Shown one piece after another: positions 53,633-61,029 of a stretch of DNA of 64,000 nt (its first letter is position 1; each line of letters begins with the position of its first letter). The stretch lies in contig NZ_JAVQHL010000001.1 of NCBI RefSeq assembly GCF_032670585.1, forward strand, positions 1,054,001 through 1,118,000, read 5' to 3'. The DNA is from Ostreiculturibacter nitratireducens (GTDB lineage: Bacteria > Pseudomonadota > Alphaproteobacteria > Rhodobacterales > Rhodobacteraceae). Under the pieces are notes generated by a model. The model saw nothing but the letters and a program-made list of their open reading frames with translations, made no database searches and had not been told where the DNA came from. A program made the position numbers and the translations under genes.

Positions 53633-54673
53633 TCAGTACGGCATCGGGTGCGCACGGTGCGCCGCCGAAATCTCGGCGATCACCTCGTCGCTCAATTCGA
53701 CGTCTTCCGCGCCCAGCGCATTCTCCAGCTGTTCCGTTGTCGTGGCGCCGAAGATCGGAACGACCGGGAAAGGCCGCGTCAGCGTCCAGGCGATCGCCAT
53801 CTGCGCCGGGTCGAGGCCGTGCCGCGACGCGATTCCGAGATAGGCAGACACCGCCTCCCACACGCGTGGCGTCACCCGCCCGCCCAGTTCCGGCACGATC
53901 GACCGGCGCGAGCCTTCGGGGATCACGTCACCCGCGTATTTCCCCGTGAGGAGCCCCGCCGCGAGCGGCGAGAACGCGAGAAGCGTGACATCCTCGTTGT
54001 ATCCAAGTTCGGCAAGGTCGCCATCGTAGATCCGGCAGAGGAGCGAATATTCGTTCTGGATCGACATTGGACGCGGCCCATGACCGGCCTCGGCGAGCCT
54101 CAGCCACCCCGCCATACCCCAGGCGCTTTCGTTCGACAGGCCGAAATGCCCGATCTTCCCCTCGGCCTTCAGCGCCGCGAGCGTCTCGAGCGCCTCGACC
54201 ATGTGCGCCTCCGTCACCGCGCGGTCCTGGTTCCTCGGGTCGTAGTTCCAGATCTTCCGGAAGTGATAGCTCCCGCGGTTCGGCCAGTGGAACTGGTAGA
54301 GGTCGATATGATCGGTCTTGAGCCGCCTCAGCGACGCCTCGACCGCGCGCCGGATGGAATCCGCGCTGATCAGTTCGCCGTTCCGCGCCCTGCCGCCTTC
54401 GCCCGCGATCTTTGTCGCGACCACCCATTCGCCGCGTCGTCCGGTCTTCTCGAACCAGTTCCCGATGATCTCTTCGGTCCGGCCGATCGTTTCGACCGAC
54501 ACGGGGTTCACCGGATACATCTCGGCCGTGTCCATGAAGTTCACGCCGCGATCCCGCGCCATCTCGATCTGGACATGCGCGTCCGCCTCCGGCGTCTGTG
54601 TGCCCCAGGTCATCGTGCCGAGGCAGAGGCGGGAAACTTCCGGGCCGTCGCGGCCAAGCGTGACTGTCTTCAT
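53633..54673 (-). CDS. Aldo/keto reductase
   Basis: A 346-residue AKR-superfamily NADP-dependent reductase. TIM-barrel motifs include GVNFMDTAEMYP (catalytic Asp and Tyr), VVATKIAGEG with the catalytic Lys, and the Tas-like HWPNRGSYHF. The length and the NRGSYHF type of insert resemble E. coli Tas-like AKRs. The substrate is unknown. It is leftward in the same direction as the carnitine operon but 115 bases from BKACE, so it probably has its own unit. Confidence 0.88.
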   Translation of the reverse strand: MKTVTLGRDGPEVSRLCLGTMTWGTQTPEADAHVQIEMARDRGVNFMDTAEMYPVNPVSVETIGRTEEIIGNWFEKTGRRGEWVVATKIAGEGGRARNGELISADSIRRAVEASLRRLKTDHIDLYQFHWPNRGSYHFRKIWNYDPRNQDRAVTEAHMVEALETLAALKAEGKIGHFGLSNESAWGMAGWLRLAEAGHGPRPMSIQNEYSLLCRIYDGDLAELGYNEDVTLLAFSPLAAGLLTGKYAGDVIPEGSRRSIVPELGGRVTPRVWEAVSAYLGIASRHGLDPAQMAIAWTLTRPFPVVPIFGATTTEQLENALGAEDVELSDEVIAEISAAHRAHPMPY

Positions 54674-54743
54674 CTTGCCCTCTCGAATGATTGGCCCCGA
54701 ACCCTAGCGGGATCGGGGCCGAGGGCAAGTGTGCAGGCTGGCC

Positions 54744-55178
54744 TCAGGGCCGGACGTAGGCATAGCCTTGCTGCTGCAGCTCGATCAGCCGCACGACGCC
54801 GGAGGGCACGACAGTCGCCTCGCTCATCAGCGCGATGTCGTGGCCGGCCTTCTTCTGCATCCCCTCGAGCGTGTTGGCGCAGGCGGCGAACGAGATATCC
54901 TCGAGTTCGAGCGCCATAGCCTTCACGCGGTCCTCGACGGGGCTCTGTCCCGGAATGAGCATGTTCAGCCCCGGCCCGTAGGCCACCATCTCGATCACCA
55001 CCTTGTCGCCCTGCGCTGTGTAGTAGTTGCTGACGTTCTGCGCGTTGTTCAGCGCCATGTTCAATACCGCGGGATCGTTTTGGTTGACATGGATGGCCAC
55101 GTGATGGGTCTGGCCTTCGGCAAAGGCCGCCGTCGCGCTCAACGCCAGGGCCGCGCAGGTTGCTGCAAGCTTCTTCAT
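54744..55178 (-). CDS. Periplasmic DsrE-like protein
   Basis: A 144-residue exported protein: signal peptide (KKLAATCAALALSATAAFA, cleavage after Ala), then a DsrE/F-like fold (HHVAIHVNQNDPAVLNMALN, DISFAACANTLEGM). Cys in the AACANT region could act in sulfur transfer as in DsrE-like proteins. The ATG at 55178 has GGAGGAAACCT upstream. Related periplasmic proteins are of unknown function. It is leftward and divergent from imuA. Confidence 0.8.
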   Translation of the reverse strand: MKKLAATCAALALSATAAFAEGQTHHVAIHVNQNDPAVLNMALNNAQNVSNYYTAQGDKVVIEMVAYGPGLNMLIPGQSPVEDRVKAMALELEDISFAACANTLEGMQKKAGHDIALMSEATVVPSGVVRLIELQQQGYAYVRP

Positions 55179-55298
55179 AGGTTTCCTCCCTTGATCTTGT
55201 TGTCCGGAACTCCCTTTCCGGAGCTTTGAATGGTATTCGAATTTCTCGATCTGTCTTCCCCTTTTTTCCCTCGCTGGTTGCGCCTCACGGGGGAGCTA

Positions 55299-55327
55299 TT
55301 GAGAACAAAGGCGGAACATTATATTCT
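55299..55327 (+). promoter_or_regulatory. Promoter of imuA-like gene
   Basis: TTGAGA (55299-55304), a 17-base spacer and TATTCT (55322-55327); an alternative -10 TATATT starts at 55320. The LexA box overlaps it. Transcription would start near the gene's GTG. Confidence 0.5.
55303..55317 (+). promoter_or_regulatory. LexA (SOS) box of imuA
   Basis: GAAC-AAAGGCG-GAAC is an exact match to the alphaproteobacterial LexA site GAAC-N7-GAAC. It overlaps the promoter of the ImuA-like gene, so repression by LexA and induction by DNA damage are expected. Confidence 0.85.
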
Positions 55328-55333
55328 TTAGAC

Positions 55334-56044
55334 GTGACGACTCATGCCCTGCCCCCGACGATCTCGCGAAATCGCGCGCGGCCGCGCGCGCCGTTGCCCT
55401 TCCTCGCTGACGGGGCCGCGGATGGCGGGGCGGGCCTTGGGCTTGCGCGGGGACGGGTGCATGAATTCTGTGGCCCCGCACGGCGGACGCTCGCGCTTCT
55501 CGCCGCGCGGGGGGCGGAGGGGCCGGTCCTGTGGATCGCGGCCGCATGGCAACCGGAGCGGCTCAACCCCGATGGGATCCGTCCGCTGATCGAACCGGGC
55601 CGGCTTATCTTTGCCTCGCCGCGTCGGGCCGAGGATCTGCTGTGGTGTCTTGAAGAGGCGCTGCGGGCGGGCGCGGTGCCCATCGTCGTGGGCGACCTGC
55701 CGGAGCCCCCCGGCCTGACCCCGGTGCGCCGGTTGCAACTCGCCGCCGAACAGGGTGCCGCCGAAGGGCGGGTCGCGCCTCTCGGCCTGATCCTGACCCC
55801 TGGCGAAGGTGGCGCACAGGGCGCCGAAAGCCGCTGGCACCTCGCCCCCCGGCATGGCCCCGGCCAGGCTGGAGTGCCGGGTGCGGGCGCGGAGGCGGAC
55901 GCCTCGCGCTGGCGGCTAGAACGCCGCCGCGCCCGCACGGATCCCCCGGCCGCCTGGGCCCTTACGGCCCGCACCGGCAAGGACGGGCGGGAGGAGATCC
56001 GGACCTCCCGCGTGGCCCCGGCGGCCACCCCGAGCCAACACTGA
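55334..56044 (+). CDS. imuA: ImuA-like SOS mutasome protein (orphan)
   Basis: A 236-residue RecA-like protein of the Rhodobacteraceae ImuA group: GRVHEFCGPARRTLALLAAR, WQPERLNPDGIRPL, RLIFASPRRAEDLLWCLEEA and RWHLAPRHGPG-type segments. ImuA works with ImuB and DnaE2 in damage-induced translesion synthesis. The GTG at 55334 is taken as start because it lies right after the promoter; no ribosome site precedes it, so a leaderless transcript or a later start is possible. A LexA box overlaps the promoter. Neither imuB nor dnaE2 follows: the next gene is an MFS transporter. The Arg-rich C-terminal tail is unusual. Confidence 0.8.
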   Translation: MTTHALPPTISRNRARPRAPLPFLADGAADGGAGLGLARGRVHEFCGPARRTLALLAARGAEGPVLWIAAAWQPERLNPDGIRPLIEPGRLIFASPRRAEDLLWCLEEALRAGAVPIVVGDLPEPPGLTPVRRLQLAAEQGAAEGRVAPLGLILTPGEGGAQGAESRWHLAPRHGPGQAGVPGAGAEADASRWRLERRRARTDPPAAWALTARTGKDGREEIRTSRVAPAATPSQH

Positions 56045-56161
56045 CGCCCCACGCCGACGCGGCGTCACGAAACGATCGCGCCAAGTCACCGTCGGTTTTA
56101 GGCTGGTAAAGCGGCAGCGTGCGCGACATGGTGCTGCCGAACAAATCTCGACCGGCACCGA

Positions 56162-57385
56162 ATGCGCCTCATCATCTCCCTCGCCGCACTCTTCCTGTCG
56201 GTCGTCCTGCTGCAGCTCGGCGCCGGCGGCCTGGCGCCCATGGACGCGCTTTCGGGCGTGCAACTCGGCTTTTCGAAGTCCGAGATCGGGACACTCGGCT
56301 CGGCGCATTTCCTCGGCTTCTTCATCGGCTGCTGGTGGGCGCCCAGACTGATGGGCGATGTCGGCCATTCCCGCGCCTTCGCGGCCTTCTGCGCCGCTGG
56401 CACGATCGGCATCCTCGCGCACATGATGGTCGTCTCCCCCCTGGCCTGGGCGGGGTTGCGGCTGCTCGCGGGGCTCTGTGTCGCGGGCTGCTACACGGTC
56501 ATCGAGGCATGGCTCCAGGACAAGGTCACGAACGAAACGCGCGGCCGCACGATGGGGATCTATCGCGTGGTCGACGTCTTCGGCAGTCTGGGCGCGCAGC
56601 TTGTCATCGGTGTGCTCGATCCGGCGACCTACTTTTCCTACAACCTCCTCGCGCTCCTCTGCTGCGCCGCCCTGCTGCCGGTGATCATGACGAAGACCGA
56701 GCAGCCGCAAACGCCCGCCGCCCCGAGGCTCCGCCCCTGGCTCACGTTCGAACTTTCGCCCCTCGCCGGGTTCGGCGTCATCGTCGCCGGCGTCTCAGGC
56801 GCAGCGTTCCGCATGGTCGGCCCCCTTTACGGGATCGAGGTCGGCCTTTCCGCCGACGCCATCGCGCTTTTCCTGGCGGCATTCGTCCTTGGCGGGGCGA
56901 TCGCCCAGTTCCCTATGGGCTGGCTCGCCGACAAGTATGAACGCCGGCAAGTGCTTGTTGGCCTTTCGATCGCGGCGACCTTCTCCTGCGCGATAACCAT
57001 CGCGGCATCGGACGCCGGCACCACCGCCGTCTACCTCGCCGCCGCCTTCTTCGGCTTTGCCACGCTGCCGATCTACTCGGTCGCCGCCGCCCATGCGCAC
57101 GACTTCGCCACCTCCGCGGAGCGCGTGGAGCTGTCGGCTTCGCTCATGTTCCTCTATGCGCTCGGTGCCATCGCCTCACCGGTAATCGCCTCTGCGCTGG
57201 TCGAGGTCTTCGGCGCCTCCGCCATGTTCGTCTTCATCTCCCTCGCCCATCTCGGGCTCCTGGCCTTCAGTCTCGTCCGGATGCGCGCCCGCCCCGCGCC
57301 CGAGGAACGCACGCCCTACGTCTACACGCCGCGCACCAGCTTCCTCGTCGGCCGCCTCTTCTCCCGGATGCGCGACCGCCAATAG
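56162..57385 (+). CDS. MFS transporter (YcaD-like)
   Basis: A 407-residue MFS permease with 12 predicted helices. The cytoplasmic loop 2 motif is weak (LMGDVGHSR); the helix 5 region WLQDKVTNETRGRTMGIYRV and the loop 8 motif WLADKYERRQVLV are visible. YcaD-type MFS proteins have unknown substrates. The ATG at 56162 lies 117 bases after imuA on the same strand, with no ribosome site of note. Confidence 0.87.
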   Translation: MRLIISLAALFLSVVLLQLGAGGLAPMDALSGVQLGFSKSEIGTLGSAHFLGFFIGCWWAPRLMGDVGHSRAFAAFCAAGTIGILAHMMVVSPLAWAGLRLLAGLCVAGCYTVIEAWLQDKVTNETRGRTMGIYRVVDVFGSLGAQLVIGVLDPATYFSYNLLALLCCAALLPVIMTKTEQPQTPAAPRLRPWLTFELSPLAGFGVIVAGVSGAAFRMVGPLYGIEVGLSADAIALFLAAFVLGGAIAQFPMGWLADKYERRQVLVGLSIAATFSCAITIAASDAGTTAVYLAAAFFGFATLPIYSVAAAHAHDFATSAERVELSASLMFLYALGAIASPVIASALVEVFGASAMFVFISLAHLGLLAFSLVRMRARPAPEERTPYVYTPRTSFLVGRLFSRMRDRQ

Positions 57386-57460
57386 CCGCGGCAATGCCTC
57401 TGGCCCTCGGCGCCCAAGGGCTGTAAATCGGCGCCCGAGACAGGCGAAAAGGCACGGCGC

Positions 57461-59179
57461 ATGGCACGGATTCTGATCACCTCGGCGATCCCCTACATCA
57501 ACGGGATCAAGCACCTCGGGAACCTCGTGGGTTCCCAGCTTCCGGCCGACCTCTATGCCCGCTTCATGCGCGCCCGCGGCAACGAGGTGATGTTCATCTG
57601 CGCCACCGACGAACACGGCACCCCGGCCGAGCTCGCCGCCGCCAAGACCGGCGAACCGGTCGAGGTCTACTGCGCGCGCATGCATGGCGTGCAGGCCGAG
57701 CTCGCCAAGGGCTTCCGCCTGTCGTTCGACCATTTCGGCCGCTCCTCCTCGGCTCGGAACCACAAGCTCACCCAGCACTTCGCCGGCAAGCTCGCCGAGA
57801 ACGGTTTCATCGCCGAAGTGACGGAAAAGCAGTTCTACTCCGTCGCCGACGGCCGCTTCCTTCCTGACCGCTACATCGAGGGCACCTGCCCGAACTGCGG
57901 ATACGAAAAGGCGCGCGGCGACCAGTGCGAACACTGCACGAAGCAGCTCGACCCCACCGACCTGATCGAACCCCGCTCCGCGATCTCGGGTTCCACCGAT
58001 CTCGAGTTGCGCGAGACGAAGCACCTTTACCTGCGCCAGTCGGCGCTGAAGGGCGAACTCGAGGCCTGGATCGATTCCAAGACCGACTGGCCGATCCTGA
58101 CCACCTCCATCGCCAAGAAATGGCTTCACGAGGGCGAGGGCCTTCAGGATCGCGGGATCACCCGCGACCTGAAATGGGGCGTGCCGGTCAGGAAGGGCGA
58201 AGAAGACTGGCCCGGAATGGAGGGCAAGGTCTTCTACGTCTGGTTCGATGCGCCGATCGAATACATCGCCGCGACCGCAGAATGGGCGGATGCACACGGA
58301 CATTCGGATTCTGAATGGGAACGCTGGTGGCGGACCGACAAGGGCGCCGAAGATGTTCGATATGTGCAATTCATGGGCAAGGACAACGTGCCGTTCCACA
58401 CGCTTTCCTTCCCCGCTACGATCATGGGATCGCGCGAGCCGTGGAAGCTTGTCGACTACATCAAGTCGTTCAACTACCTCAACTACGATGGCGGCCAGTT
58501 CTCCACTTCGCAGGGGCGCGGCGTCTTCATGGACCAAGCGCTGTCGATCCTGCCGTCGGATTACTGGCGCTGGTGGCTCCTTTCCCACGCGCCGGAAAAT
58601 TCGGACAGCGAGTTCACCTGGGAGAATTTCCAGGCCGCGGTGAACAAGGACCTCGCCGACGTGCTGGGGAACTTCGTCTCCCGCGTGACGAAGTTCTGCC
58701 GCTCCAAGTTCGGCGAGATGGTGCCCGAGGGCGACCAGCTCGGCGAGCGCGAGGCGTTGCTCATGGAAGAGCTGCGGACGCGCATCCGCGCCTATGAAGA
58801 CCACATGGCCGCGATGGAGATCCGCAAGGCGGCGGGCGAACTCCGCGCGATCTGGGTGGCGGGCAACGAATACCTGCAAGCAGCGGCACCCTGGACCGTC
58901 GTGAAGGAGAACCCGGCGGCCGCGGCGGCCATCGTCCGGCTTTCGCTGAACCTCATCCGCCTCTACGCGGTCCTGTCCGAGCCCTTCATCCCGGACGCGT
59001 CGGCGGCAATGCTCGCCGCCCTCGGCACCGAGGAGCGCAGCTGGCCCGAGGAAATCCAGGTGGCGCTCAACGTCCTGCCGCCAGGCCATGCCTTCACCAC
59101 GCCGGACGTCCTCTTCCGCAAGATCGCGGACGAGGAGCGGGAGGAGTGGCAGAAGAAATTCGCAGGCGTACGGACTTGA
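57461..59179 (+). CDS. metG: Methionyl-tRNA synthetase
   Basis: A 572-residue class I synthetase charging tRNA-Met. The HIGH motif is in variant form (NGIKHLGNLVGS), followed by the CP domain with a zinc knuckle (CPNCGYEKARGDQCEHC, four Cys), the KMSKS equivalent FSTSQGRG and an anticodon-binding helical domain. The C-terminal EMAP/tRNA-binding domain found in some MetRS is absent. The ATG at 57461 follows AAAAGGCACGGCGC. Length is normal for the short form. Confidence 0.95.
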   Translation: MARILITSAIPYINGIKHLGNLVGSQLPADLYARFMRARGNEVMFICATDEHGTPAELAAAKTGEPVEVYCARMHGVQAELAKGFRLSFDHFGRSSSARNHKLTQHFAGKLAENGFIAEVTEKQFYSVADGRFLPDRYIEGTCPNCGYEKARGDQCEHCTKQLDPTDLIEPRSAISGSTDLELRETKHLYLRQSALKGELEAWIDSKTDWPILTTSIAKKWLHEGEGLQDRGITRDLKWGVPVRKGEEDWPGMEGKVFYVWFDAPIEYIAATAEWADAHGHSDSEWERWWRTDKGAEDVRYVQFMGKDNVPFHTLSFPATIMGSREPWKLVDYIKSFNYLNYDGGQFSTSQGRGVFMDQALSILPSDYWRWWLLSHAPENSDSEFTWENFQAAVNKDLADVLGNFVSRVTKFCRSKFGEMVPEGDQLGEREALLMEELRTRIRAYEDHMAAMEIRKAAGELRAIWVAGNEYLQAAAPWTVVKENPAAAAAIVRLSLNLIRLYAVLSEPFIPDASAAMLAALGTEERSWPEEIQVALNVLPPGHAFTTPDVLFRKIADEEREEWQKKFAGVRT

Positions 59180-59236
59180 TCTGACGCATCACGACGACGC
59201 GAAGACACAGGCACTGACATCGAAACAAGGCTTGGC

Positions 59237-59260
59237 CCGCCCCGGGATTTCCGGGGGCGG
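59237..59260 (+). terminator. Hairpin after metG
   Basis: CCGCCCC (59237-59243) pairs with GGGGCGG (59254-59260), 57 bases beyond the metG stop and 19 bases before an FNR/Dnr-type box. No T-run follows, so termination is only possible. Confidence 0.35.
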
Positions 59261-59279
59261 TGCTGGCCCATGTTTCCTG

Positions 59280-59293
59280 TTGATACAGGTCAA
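59280..59293 (+). promoter_or_regulatory. FNR/Dnr-type box before mini-oxidase-like gene
   Basis: TTGAT-ACAG-GTCAA is a hybrid of the FNR half (TTGAT) and Dnr half (GTCAA), with the same ACAG centre as the site at 24616. It lies 159 bases before the ATG at 59453. Confidence 0.6.
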
Positions 59294-59452
59294 TGTGTCT
59301 TTTTCGAACGGAGATATCTTTCTCTATATCGGCGTCAGTTGGGGATTGCGGCGCCAAGGGATAGTCGACGAATTCCGCAAGCACCAAAGACGCCGGTACG
59401 CCTCGGGTCCGGCGCGGTGTCGCATCCGAGTGGCATTCAGCGGGAGGTCGCA

Positions 59453-59860
59453 ATGCCGCAAATCTCTCACATGTTCTTCAAGGCCTCGGCAATCTTCCTT
59501 GTCATCGGTGTCCTGATCGGACTGCAGATGTCGATCACGAACGAGCACGATGCCGCCGGCGCGCATGCTCATCTCAGCCTGTTGGGCTGGGTGTCCTGCG
59601 CACTTTTCGGCGGTTACTACGCGTTCAACCCGGAAAAGGCCGCGACGAGAATTGCCGTTCTGCATTTCTGGACCATCGTCGTCGCCACGGCGCTGATGAC
59701 CGGCGCGCTTTACCTGCTGCTTCTGGGTAACGGCGCGATGGTTCCGCTGGTCGCAGCGGGCTCGTTCCTGTTCTTCGCAGGAAGCCTTCTGTTCCTGTGG
59801 ATAGTGTTCACGCGCGTGAACGAGACCTTGCCGCGCGCAGACAGGCCAATGGCCGGCTAG
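59453..59860 (+). CDS. Small heme-copper-oxidase-like (NorB/CcoN-like) membrane protein
   Basis: A 135-residue protein with four predicted helices. The helix 1-2 region GVLIGLQMSITNEHDAAGAH and AHAHLSLLGWVSCALFGGYY resembles subunit I of heme-copper oxidases and NO reductases, but most of the subunit is missing, so it cannot be a full oxidase. Short proteins of this type exist in alphaproteobacteria, function unknown. Start: ATG at 59453 with GGGAGG upstream. An FNR/Dnr-type box is 159 bases upstream. The 3' end is followed by the terminator of the convergent cold-shock gene. Confidence 0.65.
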   Translation: MPQISHMFFKASAIFLVIGVLIGLQMSITNEHDAAGAHAHLSLLGWVSCALFGGYYAFNPEKAATRIAVLHFWTIVVATALMTGALYLLLLGNGAMVPLVAAGSFLFFAGSLLFLWIVFTRVNETLPRADRPMAG

Positions 59861-59883
59861 TTATTGCCGCCTGGTCGGTCACA

Positions 59884-59917
59884 CAAAACGAAACGGGCGG
59901 GGTTTGAACCCCGCCCG
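59884..59917 (-). terminator. Intrinsic terminator of the cold-shock gene
   Basis: Perfect stem CGGGCGGGGTT (59894-59904) and AACCCCGCCCG (59907-59917), followed on the minus strand by GTTTCGTTTTGTG. Position and T-run fit termination of the leftward csp transcript; it may also stop the convergent gene. Confidence 0.8.
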
Positions 59918-59940
59918 CCAACTCAATTTCGCTCTGAAAT

Positions 59941-60147
59941 TCAGGCGAGTTCAAGGTTCGACGCGGATTCGCGGCCGTCGCGGCCGGCCTCGATGTCGAA
60001 GTTGACCTTCTGACCGTCCTTGAGTTCGCGGATCCCGGCGCGCTCGACGGCCGAGATGTGGACGAACACGTCTTTCTTGCCACCCTCGGGCGCAATGAAG
60101 CCGTAGCCCTTGGTGGTGTTGAACCATTTCACGGTGCCGGTGGCCAT
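59941..60147 (-). CDS. cspA: Cold-shock domain protein (CspA family)
   Basis: A 68-residue OB-fold RNA chaperone. RNP1 is KGYGFIAP and RNP2 DVFVHISAV, both near-consensus. The start VKWFNTTKG is normal. The ATG at 60147 is preceded by AAGGAGACATCACG. Such proteins prevent RNA secondary structure at low temperature or during growth changes. A perfect terminator follows. Confidence 0.95.
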   Translation of the reverse strand: MATGTVKWFNTTKGYGFIAPEGGKKDVFVHISAVERAGIRELKDGQKVNFDIEAGRDGRESASNLELA

Positions 60148-60321
60148 CGTGATGTCTCCTTCATGTCATGCCGCCCGCGGAAGTGCGGCGGCCCGGCGCA
60201 GTCAGTGCAAGATCGAGGGACTGCGGCCAGTTACGGAGACAGTGGTCGATAGAGATAACGTCGCTGCGTCCCATATGCGCTCAGAAAGGCAAAAAATCAA
60301 GGAGATTGCGCCTCAAACCAT

Positions 60322-60405
60322 TGGTACCCGCGGCCGGACTCGAACCGGCACGGCCGAAGCCTAGGGATTTTAAGTCCCCTGTGTCTACCATTCCACCACG
60401 CGGGC
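60322..60405 (-). tRNA. tRNA-Leu (anticodon TAA)
   Basis: Reading the minus strand: acceptor stem GCCCGCG/CGCGGGT with one G-T pair, D-arm TGGTGGAATGGTAGACA, anticodon stem GGGGA/TCCCT around loop CTTAAAA (anticodon TAA), a long variable arm with TTCG, T-arm CCGGTTCGAGTCCGG and a CCA end. The 84-base length with variable arm fits a class II tRNA-Leu. Confidence 0.95.
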
Positions 60406-60461
60406 AAGCGGCGCGATCCTAACCTATGCGCCGGCGGCGTAAAGGCTAGTCGGACAAGGAA

Positions 60462-60926
60462 CTAGAGCCCGGTTTCCTTGACGGCCTCCATCGCCACGTA
60501 GGTCGAGGTCGATGCGACGTGGGGCATCGTGGAAATCCGCTCGGCCATGACACGGCGGTAGTCGGCGATGTCCCGTGTGCGGACCTTGAGAAGATAGTCG
60601 AACCCACCGGCGATCATGTGACACTCCTCCACCTCCGGCGCGGCCCGGGCAGCGCGGTTGAAGGCCTGGAGTGCGGACTCCCGCGTGTCCGAAAGCCTCA
60701 CCTCGACGAAAGCGACGTGGGCAAGGCCCATACGGATCGGCGAAAGGACCGCGCGGTAGCCCTGGATCACGCCCGCATTTTCCAGCCGCTTCACGCGCGC
60801 CTGAACCGGCGTCTTCGTCAGGCCCACACGTTGGGCGAGGTCCGTCATGGATATGCGGCCGTTTTCCGACAGGGCGGCAAGAATCGCGGTGTCGATCCGG
60901 TCGAGCTCCGGTAGATCATTTGACAT
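60462..60926 (-). CDS. putR: Lrp/AsnC regulator of proline utilisation
   Basis: A 154-residue Lrp-family protein: HTH (about 22-44, MTDLAQRVGLTKTPVQARVK) and an AsnC/RAM ligand domain. PutR in Rhodobacteria and agrobacteria activates putA in response to proline, and this gene is divergent from putA. The ATG at 60926 lies in a 103-base spacer. A GACC-N7-GGTC dyad (60934-60948) in that spacer is a possible binding site. Confidence 0.88.
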   Translation of the reverse strand: MSNDLPELDRIDTAILAALSENGRISMTDLAQRVGLTKTPVQARVKRLENAGVIQGYRAVLSPIRMGLAHVAFVEVRLSDTRESALQAFNRAARAAPEVEECHMIAGGFDYLLKVRTRDIADYRRVMAERISTMPHVASTSTYVAMEAVKETGL

Positions 60927-60933
60927 GATATTT

Positions 60934-60948
60934 GACCTCTATTTGGTC
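60934..60948. promoter_or_regulatory. Dyad between putR and putA
   Basis: GACC-TCTATTT-GGTC in the putR-putA divergent spacer, eight bases before the putR start. Lrp-type proteins often bind such spaced inverted repeats; candidate PutR site. Confidence 0.4.
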
Positions 60949-61029
60949 GTTTCGTCTATCCATTAGCATCCTTTGGCCGGAACGTCTTCCCTTTGAACGA
61001 TATCATGGGTCGTTCTCATGGAGACCCAA

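Noticed and set aside
57176..59089. 637-residue leftward frame opposite metG
   Set aside because: metG is certain on the + strand; the antisense frame has no motif.
60110..60422. Small rightward frames over tRNA-Leu
   Set aside because: They arise from the antisense of the tRNA and the cold-shock leader; the tRNA is well folded.
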